Of a DNA stretch of 34,079 nt, positions 28,945-34,079 are shown in pieces (the stretch's first letter is position 1; every line of letters starts with the position of its first letter). The notes under the pieces were generated by a model. The model saw only the letters and a list, made by a program, of their open reading frames with translations. It was not told the DNA's origin and made no database searches. The DNA is from Chloroflexota bacterium. Lineage in GTDB: Bacteria; Chloroflexota; Limnocylindria; Limnocylindrales; CSP1-4. The stretch lies in assembly GCA_021783595.1 (NCBI GenBank), contig JAJXTS010000009.1:1-34079 (forward strand), read 5' to 3'. The position numbers and the translations under genes were made by a program.

Positions 28945-31296
28945 CTAGTTGCGCAGCGGCTTGCCGGTCTTGAGGGTGTGGCGGATCCGGGCGCGCGTCA
29001 GCGGCTCGCCGAGCAGGCGCAGGAACGCCTCGCGCTCGAGGTCGAGCAGGTAGCCCGGGGCCACGAGCGTGCCCTCCGCGACGTCGCCGCCGCTCATCAC
29101 CCGGGCCAGCGCCAGCACGATCTTGCGGTCGTGCTCGCTCATCTGGCCGCCCTTGAGCTGGTTGTAGGTCAGGGTCTCCGCGGCCGCGATCCCGCGCCGA
29201 CCCACCACGCGGATTGGGGCGTCGGCCGGCGGGCGGTACCCCGTCTCGGCCAGGTGGCGAGCGGTCAGCACAGCGTCCGCCCACTGGCGGTCGGGGTCCG
29301 CGGTGACCGGGTCGGCCGCCTGCAGGATCCCGAGCTGCACGGCCTCCGAGGCCGACGTGGCGACACGGGCCATGGCAATGGTCGTGAGCGCCGCGGCGAA
29401 GAACGCGAAGCGGTCGCCGTCCACGCCGTCCGGCACGGCCTCGGCGGCGCGGCGCGCCATCGCGGTGGACCCGCCGCCCGCGGGGATCAGCCCGACGCCC
29501 GTCTCCACCAGGCCGATGTAGGTCTCCGTCAGCGGCTGCCGCCGGTCGGCCGCGAGGCACAGCTCCGTGCCCCCGCCGAGCGTCCGGCCGCGCGGCGCGG
29601 CCACCACCGGCACCGGGGCGAGCCGCATCGCGGTGGCCACGCCCTGGAACAGCCGCACCGTGCGGTCCAGCTCGGCCCACTCCTCCTCCTCGGCCTCGAG
29701 CAGCAGGAGGGCCAGGTTCGCGCCCGCCGAGAAGTCCGCCGCGCGCGTGCCGACAACGAAGCCGTCGTAGCCGGTGCTGGCCAGGTCGAGCCCGCGCCGC
29801 AGCAGGTCGAGCGTGTCCAGGCCGATCAGGTTCAGCTTGGACGCCAGCTCGCAGCCGAGGATCCCGCCCCCGAGATCGACCAGGCTGCCCGCCGCGTTCG
29901 ACGGCAGGGCCGGCCCGGCGGCGCGGCGCGCGTCGAGGTCGAGGCGTCCGGGCGGCTCGGGGGCCGCGGCCAGCGCCAGGGTGGTGAAGTCGATCGCGGC
30001 CGCGTCCCGGTGGAACCGGTCCAGCCCAGCCTCCCGCGTCCGGCGGACCAGGTCCGGGACCGCGAGCCCGGCGGCGACAACCCCGGCCTCCACGCGCGCA
30101 TGGCCCAGCGCGTCCCACTGCTCGAACGGCCCCAGCTCCCAGCCGAAGCCCCAGCGCATCGCCTTGTCCACCGCGTCCGCGCCGTCCGCGATCTCCGGCC
30201 CGACGGCGGCGGCGTAGGCAAGCTCGGACGCGGTGACGCCTCCCAGGAACGCCGCGCCGGGATCGCCCGCGCCCCGCCCGGCGGCTGACGCCAGCACGGC
30301 CAGGCGACGCCGCAGGTCCGGCTCCGCGCGCGCCAGCTCGACCGCCGGTGAGCGCAGGCGACGGCGGGGCCGGTACTCGAGCGTCTCGAAGTCCAGCGCG
30401 AGGATCTCGCCGGCCTCCTTGCGGAAGAACCCGCGGCCGGCCTTCTCGCCCAGGCGGCCCTCGGCGACCAGGCGCCGGAGCACGTCCGGCACGGCGAAGG
30501 CAGCCTGCTCGGCGTCGCCCTCAAGCGCCTCGCGGCAGTGGTCCGCGACGGCGACCGCCACGTCGAGCCCGACTAGGTCGAGCGTGCGGAACGTGGCGCT
30601 CTTGGGTCGCCCGATCAGGGTCCCGGTGATGTCGTCCACCTCGTCCGGGCCCAGGCCCAGCTCCTGCGCGAGCGAGATGGCCCGGAGCAGCCCGTGCACG
30701 CCCAGGCGGTTCGCGATGAACGCCGGGCGGTCCTTGGCGCGGACGGTCCCCTTCCCCAGGTGCCGGCTCGCGAAGGCCTCGACCCACGCCACGCGGCCGG
30801 GGTCCGTGTCGGCGGTGGGGATGAGCTCAAGCAGGCGGGCGTAGCGCGGAGGGTTGAAGAAGTGCGTGCCCAGGAAGGCCGCCCGGAAGCGGCCGCTGCG
30901 GCCCTCGGCCAGGCTCGCGATCGGGATGCCCGAGGTGTTCGAGCTGACCAGCGGGCCCGGCGCCGACGGAGCGAGCGAGGCGAGCGCGCGGTCCACCTGC
31001 TCGAACAGCGCGCGCTTGGGCGCCAGCTGCTCCACAACCGCCTCGAGGATCCAGTCCGCGTCGCGGGCGGCCGCCTCGAGGTCCGCGAAGCCGCCGGTCG
31101 CGATCCGGGCGAGATCGGCCGCGGCGTACAGCGGCGACGGGCGCAGGCGGCTGACGCGGTCCAGCCCGGCGGCCGCGGTCGGGGCGTCGAGGTCCAGGAG
31201 GCGGACGCGCGACCCCGCCCCGGCGAGGAGGCAGGCGAGCTGCGCGCCCATGGTCCCGGCGCCGAGGACGATGACGTTGGGTGCGCGCGGGATCAT
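28945..31296 (-). CDS. fadN: 3-hydroxyacyl-CoA dehydrogenase/enoyl-CoA hydratase
   Basis: 783-residue bifunctional beta-oxidation protein with dehydrogenase first and hydratase last, the reverse of E. coli FadB and the same as B. subtilis FadN (789 residues). NAD-binding VIVLGAGTMGAQLA (8-21), catalytic H145 in GTHFFNPP and E157 in LLELIP lie in the dehydrogenase. The crotonase part carries oxyanion-hole loop SAGANLAL and both catalytic glutamates, E578 (GGGTELCLAAD) and E598 (GLVETGVGLIPAGGGS). It begins 13 bases after the tetR stop. The linker between halves (about 300-470) holds the C-terminal dehydrogenase repeat. Confidence 0.93.
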   Translation of the reverse strand: MIPRAPNVIVLGAGTMGAQLACLLAGAGSRVRLLDLDAPTAAAGLDRVSRLRPSPLYAAADLARIATGGFADLEAAARDADWILEAVVEQLAPKRALFEQVDRALASLAPSAPGPLVSSNTSGIPIASLAEGRSGRFRAAFLGTHFFNPPRYARLLELIPTADTDPGRVAWVEAFASRHLGKGTVRAKDRPAFIANRLGVHGLLRAISLAQELGLGPDEVDDITGTLIGRPKSATFRTLDLVGLDVAVAVADHCREALEGDAEQAAFAVPDVLRRLVAEGRLGEKAGRGFFRKEAGEILALDFETLEYRPRRRLRSPAVELARAEPDLRRRLAVLASAAGRGAGDPGAAFLGGVTASELAYAAAVGPEIADGADAVDKAMRWGFGWELGPFEQWDALGHARVEAGVVAAGLAVPDLVRRTREAGLDRFHRDAAAIDFTTLALAAAPEPPGRLDLDARRAAGPALPSNAAGSLVDLGGGILGCELASKLNLIGLDTLDLLRRGLDLASTGYDGFVVGTRAADFSAGANLALLLLEAEEEEWAELDRTVRLFQGVATAMRLAPVPVVAAPRGRTLGGGTELCLAADRRQPLTETYIGLVETGVGLIPAGGGSTAMARRAAEAVPDGVDGDRFAFFAAALTTIAMARVATSASEAVQLGILQAADPVTADPDRQWADAVLTARHLAETGYRPPADAPIRVVGRRGIAAAETLTYNQLKGGQMSEHDRKIVLALARVMSGGDVAEGTLVAPGYLLDLEREAFLRLLGEPLTRARIRHTLKTGKPLRN

Positions 31297-31309
31297 GGGG
31301 CCCTGCCTT

Positions 31310-31906
31310 TCAGCTCGCTCGGGACAGGAACAGGTCGGCGAACGCGGTGGCGATGTCGTCCACGCCGAGGGCGCCGTCGGGGCGGTACCACTGGGTGAAC
31401 CAGTTGCAGGCGGACAGGATCGCGATGCCGGTCAGGCGGACGTCCACGGGCCGCACCGAGCCGTCGCGCACCGCCTCCTCGAGCACGCCGCGCCACCGCC
31501 GCTCGTAGGCGTCGCGCTCGGCCACGAGCGCCTCGTGCCGGGCACCGGGCAGCGCGCGCAGCTCCACCTGCACCAGCGACATCTCGTCGGCGTGGTCCGC
31601 CGCGAAGGCGAGGTGGGCCGCGATGGCGCCCCGCAGCCGGTCCGCGGCCGCGCCGTCGCCCTCCAGCACCGGCTCCACGCTCGCCCGCAGGCGGCCCATG
31701 GTCTCGCTGACGATGCCCCACAGCAGGTCGTCCTTGGACTCGATGTAGTGGTACAGGCTGCCGCGGTTCATCCCCAGCGCCTCGGCGAGGTCCTGCATCG
31801 AGGTGGCGTGGAACCCGCGCTCCCGGAACAGCCGCGTGGCGGCGCGCCGGAGCTCGGCCTCCCGCGGGCGCGCTGCGCCCGCGCTGCCCAACGCGCCTGC
31901 CGTCAT
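31310..31906 (-). CDS. TetR-family regulator of the fad operon
   Basis: 198 residues from the ATG at 31906, chosen because GGAG lies six bases upstream; a longer frame from TTG 31954 would overlap the operator. The N-terminal HTH (about 20-60) reads AATRLFRERGFHATSMQDLA, then LGMNRGSLYHYIESKDDLL, typical of TetR/FadR-like regulators; the C-terminal ligand domain is helical. It is the first gene of the tetR-fadN-fadA-fadE unit. A 10-of-11 palindrome overlaps its transcription start. By analogy with B. subtilis FadR (also TetR family), it probably represses the operon and is released by long-chain acyl-CoA; ligand not shown by sequence. Confidence 0.9.
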   Translation of the reverse strand: MTAGALGSAGAARPREAELRRAATRLFRERGFHATSMQDLAEALGMNRGSLYHYIESKDDLLWGIVSETMGRLRASVEPVLEGDGAAADRLRGAIAAHLAFAADHADEMSLVQVELRALPGARHEALVAERDAYERRWRGVLEEAVRDGSVRPVDVRLTGIAILSACNWFTQWYRPDGALGVDDIATAFADLFLSRAS

Positions 31907-31950
31907 GCGCTGCTCCGCCTCCACGGCCCGCCGGCTCGTCGGCAAGGGGG

Positions 31951-31974
31951 CCAATCAAACGAACGTTTGGTTGG
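31951..31974. promoter_or_regulatory. TetR operator palindrome
   Basis: Two 11-bp arms, CCAATCAAACG and CGTTTGGTTGG, are separated by AA; 10 of 11 positions are complementary. It lies immediately downstream of the minus-strand -10 box (31980-31985) and so covers the transcription start of tetR-fadNAE. It is the A/T-richest palindrome in the window. Confidence 0.72.
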
Positions 31975-31979
31975 GCGAC

Positions 31980-31985
31980 ACCATA
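31980..31985 (-). promoter_or_regulatory. -10 box TATGGT of tetR-fadNAE
   Basis: TANNNT on the minus strand. Transcription would begin about 31973, inside the operator, giving a leader of roughly 67 nt that contains a GGAG ribosome-binding site before tetR. Confidence 0.5.
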
Positions 31986-32054
31986 GCAGGTCGCCGCGGC
32001 GTCGTCACCCGCCGTGCGCCATCCGTCGCATCGCGCCCCGCTCGGCTCGGGCCG

Positions 32055-32060
32055 TACAAT
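32055..32060 (+). promoter_or_regulatory. -10 box TACAAT upstream of cpaF
   Basis: Near-consensus TACAAT on the + strand; no clear -35 partner. The predicted leader is about 27 nt and contains GAGG (32083-32086) seven bases before the TTG start. Confidence 0.5.
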
Positions 32061-32093
32061 CGCGGCTTCAGCGACCTACGGCGAGGCGCGACC

Positions 32094-33899
32094 TTGTCCC
32101 TGCTCAGCCGAATCGAACGCGCACAGAAGGCGGCCGACGGCCAGCCGACGGAGGCGCTGCCCCCGGTCCCGTACACCGGCATCCGGCGTGCGGGTTCGGT
32201 TGGCCGCGAGCAGCAGCTCCGCGCGATCCGCGACGCGCTCCAGGCCGACGTCATCGCCAGCTCGCGGGAGCTGTTCTCGGCCGCCGACGGCGACGAGCTC
32301 CACGAGCGGATCGGCGCCATCGTGGACCGGATGCTGGCCGCCAACTCCCACGCGGTCACGCGCGAGGAGCGCCTCCGGCTCATCGAAGAAGTCGTCTCCG
32401 AGGTCACCGGCCTGGGCCCGCTGGAGCCGCTGCTGCGCGACGACACCATCACCGAGGTGATGGTCAACGGCCCCAGCCAGATCTACATCGAGCGCCGGGG
32501 CAAGATCCAGCGCGTGGACACGACGTTCATGAACGACGAGCACGTGATGCGGATCATCGACCGGATCATCGCCCCGCTCGGGCGCCGCATCGACCAGACC
32601 AGCCCGCGCGTGGACGCGCGGCTCCCGGACGGCTCGCGCGTGAACGCCATCATCGAGCCGCTGTCCCTGATCGGGCCGGTGATCACCATCCGCAAGTTCG
32701 CGGCCCGGCCGTTCACGGTTGGGGACCTCATCGGCTTCGGCACGGCCAGCCCGGAGATGTTCGAGTTCCTCCGGGTCTGCGTGGAGGCGCGCCTCAACAT
32801 CTTCGTGTCCGGCGGCACCGGCTCCGGCAAGACCACCACGCTCAACGTCATCTCCTCGTTCATCCCGGAGGGCGAGCGCATCGTCACCATCGAGGATGCC
32901 GCCGAGCTCCAGCTCCGCCAGGAGCACGTGGTCACGCTGGAGGCGCGGCCGCCCAACCTCGAGGGGATGGGCGAGATCACCACCCGGGACCTGCTGCGCA
33001 ACGCGCTCCACATGCGCCCGGACCGCATCATCGTCGGCGAGTGCCGCGGCGGCGAGGCGCTGGACATGATCCAGGCGATGACGGTCGGCCAGGAGGGCTC
33101 GCTGTCCACCGGCCACGCGAACAGCTCGCCGGACATGCTCCGCCGGCTCGAGACGATGATCCTGATGTCCGGCTACGAGATGCCGCTGCGGACCATCCGC
33201 GAGCAGATCGCGTCCGCGGTGGACCTCATCGTCCACACCGCGCGCCTCAAGGACGGCTCGCGCAAGATCATGAACATCACCGAGGTCTACGGGATCGAGG
33301 ACGACCATCTCCTCACCCAGGACATCTTCGCCTACCAGCAGACCGGCGTGGACGGGAACGGCAAGATCGTCGGCGAGCTGCGGCCCACGGGCGAGCGGCC
33401 CACGTTCATGCCCAAGTTCGCCTCCAGCGGCATCGACCTGCCGCCCGGAGAGTTCGGCATCCCGCCCGAGGACGCGGCCCACCCCGTCAAGACGCGCATC
33501 GGCAAGGGCCGCTCCGTCGGAGCCGAGAGCGGCGAGGCCAGGCTGCGGCGGCTCGACTTCGGGCTCGGCCGGGCGCACACGGCCGGCGGCATGGTGTACG
33601 TCTCGAGCGTGGGTCCCGTCGTCCCGGAGACGGGCCGCCTGGTGGGAAACGCGGTCCAGGCGCAAACGCAGCAGGCCATGCAGAACCTCAAGGGGCTGCT
33701 CGAGCGCGAGGGCTCGTCACTGGACCGCATCGTGTGGGCGAACTGGGCCCTGCGCGACGCGTCCGAGTTCGAGGGGTTCCAGGAGGAGTGGGTCAAATGG
33801 TTCGCGGCGGACGTGCCGGTGGGCCAGGGAACCATCCTCCCGCCCCAGCACCGCCGCGCGGGGTTCCGCGTCCTGCTGGGGGTCATCGCGGAGATCTGA
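32094..33899 (+). CDS. cpaF: CpaF/TadA secretion ATPase fused to a RidA-like domain
   Basis: 601 residues. Residues 1-455 are a CpaF/TadA ATPase, the hexameric motor of Tad pilus/type II-like secretion: TGLGPLEPLL then VMVNGP, Arg-rich RVDARLPDGSRVNAI, Walker A GGTGSGKT (240-247), Walker B RIIVGECRGGEA, His box GSLSTGHANS (335-344), and a normal C-terminal end FMPKFASSGIDLPPGEFG. The frame then continues through a basic linker into a RidA/YjgF-like domain (about 485-601: GGMVYVSSVGPVVPETGRLV, AQTQQAMQNLKGLLEREGSS). The RidA arginine is replaced by G577. The start is TTG with GAGG seven bases upstream; earlier in-frame codons have no such support. No tadB/tadC gene follows within the remaining 180 bp. 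Confidence 0.88.
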   Translation: MSLLSRIERAQKAADGQPTEALPPVPYTGIRRAGSVGREQQLRAIRDALQADVIASSRELFSAADGDELHERIGAIVDRMLAANSHAVTREERLRLIEEVVSEVTGLGPLEPLLRDDTITEVMVNGPSQIYIERRGKIQRVDTTFMNDEHVMRIIDRIIAPLGRRIDQTSPRVDARLPDGSRVNAIIEPLSLIGPVITIRKFAARPFTVGDLIGFGTASPEMFEFLRVCVEARLNIFVSGGTGSGKTTTLNVISSFIPEGERIVTIEDAAELQLRQEHVVTLEARPPNLEGMGEITTRDLLRNALHMRPDRIIVGECRGGEALDMIQAMTVGQEGSLSTGHANSSPDMLRRLETMILMSGYEMPLRTIREQIASAVDLIVHTARLKDGSRKIMNITEVYGIEDDHLLTQDIFAYQQTGVDGNGKIVGELRPTGERPTFMPKFASSGIDLPPGEFGIPPEDAAHPVKTRIGKGRSVGAESGEARLRRLDFGLGRAHTAGGMVYVSSVGPVVPETGRLVGNAVQAQTQQAMQNLKGLLEREGSSLDRIVWANWALRDASEFEGFQEEWVKWFAADVPVGQGTILPPQHRRAGFRVLLGVIAEI

Positions 33900-33920
33900 C
33901 CTCCCGGCTCCGGCTCGGCG

Positions 33921-34032
33921 CGCGTCCCGCGCCCCACCCTCCTCCCGCGCCTCGCCCTCCTCCCGCGGCCATGCCGCGTCCCGCGCCCCACGGCCCTGCC
34001 GCGTCCCGCGCCGCTGCCGCGTCCTGCGCCCC
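33921..34032. repeat. GC-rich repeats at window end
   Basis: The 17-mer CGCGTCCCGCGCCCCAC is exact at 33921-33937 and 33975-33991. Shorter versions (CGCGTCCCGCGCC at 34000-34012; CGCGTCCTGCGCCCC at 34018-34032) follow. No gene is supportable after the cpaF stop. The region resembles the repeat-rich start of the window. Confidence 0.6.
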
Positions 34033-34079
34033 CCTCCTCGCGCGTCGCGGCTCGGCCGCGCGCCGGGCGGTCTCTCGCC

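Noticed and set aside
31907-31954. N-terminal extension of the TetR protein starting at TTG 31954
   Set aside because: The extension has no domain value and its start would lie inside the operator; the ATG at 31906 has a well-placed GGAG.

Overview
The window (34,079 bp, clearly above 70 % G+C by eye) is densely packed bacterial chromosome: 31 protein-coding genes I can support, plus two short leader ORFs, and no rRNA, tRNA, CRISPR array or insertion sequence. Taxonomy is an inference. The very high G+C, GTG/TTG starts, TANNNT -10 boxes placed for leaderless transcripts, a DosS/DosR-type sensor pair and a CpaF beginning MSLLSRIERA suggest a Chloroflexota (Ellin6529/Limnocylindria-like) or actinobacterial soil or freshwater organism. 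Both ends fade into GC-rich short repeats, so the window may be a complete assembly contig.

Layout. 1-271: tandem GC repeats. 272-3.8 kb: OsmC peroxidase, phosphotriesterase-family hydrolase, six-helix membrane protein, class-III aminotransferase. 3.9-6.0 kb: sulfur-carrier module (ArsR regulator, TusA, DsrE-like) and an unusual P-loop kinase. 6.15-9.0 kb: four-subunit 2-oxoacid:ferredoxin oxidoreductase (delta, alpha, beta, gamma), facing an orphan [NiFe]-hydrogenase-type maturation protease. 9.8-13.9 kb: zinc alcohol dehydrogenase, cyclic 2,3-diphosphoglycerate synthetase-like protein, acetyl-CoA hydrolase/transferase. 14.0-17.1 kb: LuxR-type response regulator and GAF histidine kinase with DosS-like heme-site residues, divergent from a universal stress protein. 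17.2-22.1 kb: a class-III (GABA-type) aminotransferase with glutaconate-CoA-transferase-like A/B subunits, preceded by a P5C dehydrogenase. 22.3-24.0 kb: HAD phosphatase and FabI. 24.0-32.0 kb: acyl-CoA synthetase and a tetR-fadN-fadA-fadE operon in the same gene order as Bacillus subtilis fadNAE, with a strong operator. 32.1-33.9 kb: CpaF pilus/secretion ATPase fused in frame to a C-terminal RidA-like domain.

The genes point to a heterotroph that oxidises amino acids and fatty acids: aminotransferases, P5C dehydrogenase and CoA transferases feed acyl-CoA and 2-oxoacid pools, the ferredoxin oxidoreductase converts 2-oxoacids to acyl-CoA, and the fad operon performs beta-oxidation. The sensor pair with the stress protein fits a response to low oxygen or redox change.

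The most notable observations are the CpaF-RidA fusion, a recurrent leaderless architecture (TANNNT, 6-7 nt, then ATG/GTG) at five genes and two short upstream ORFs, one of which overlaps the next gene by ATGA, and the heme-sensor signature in the histidine kinase.
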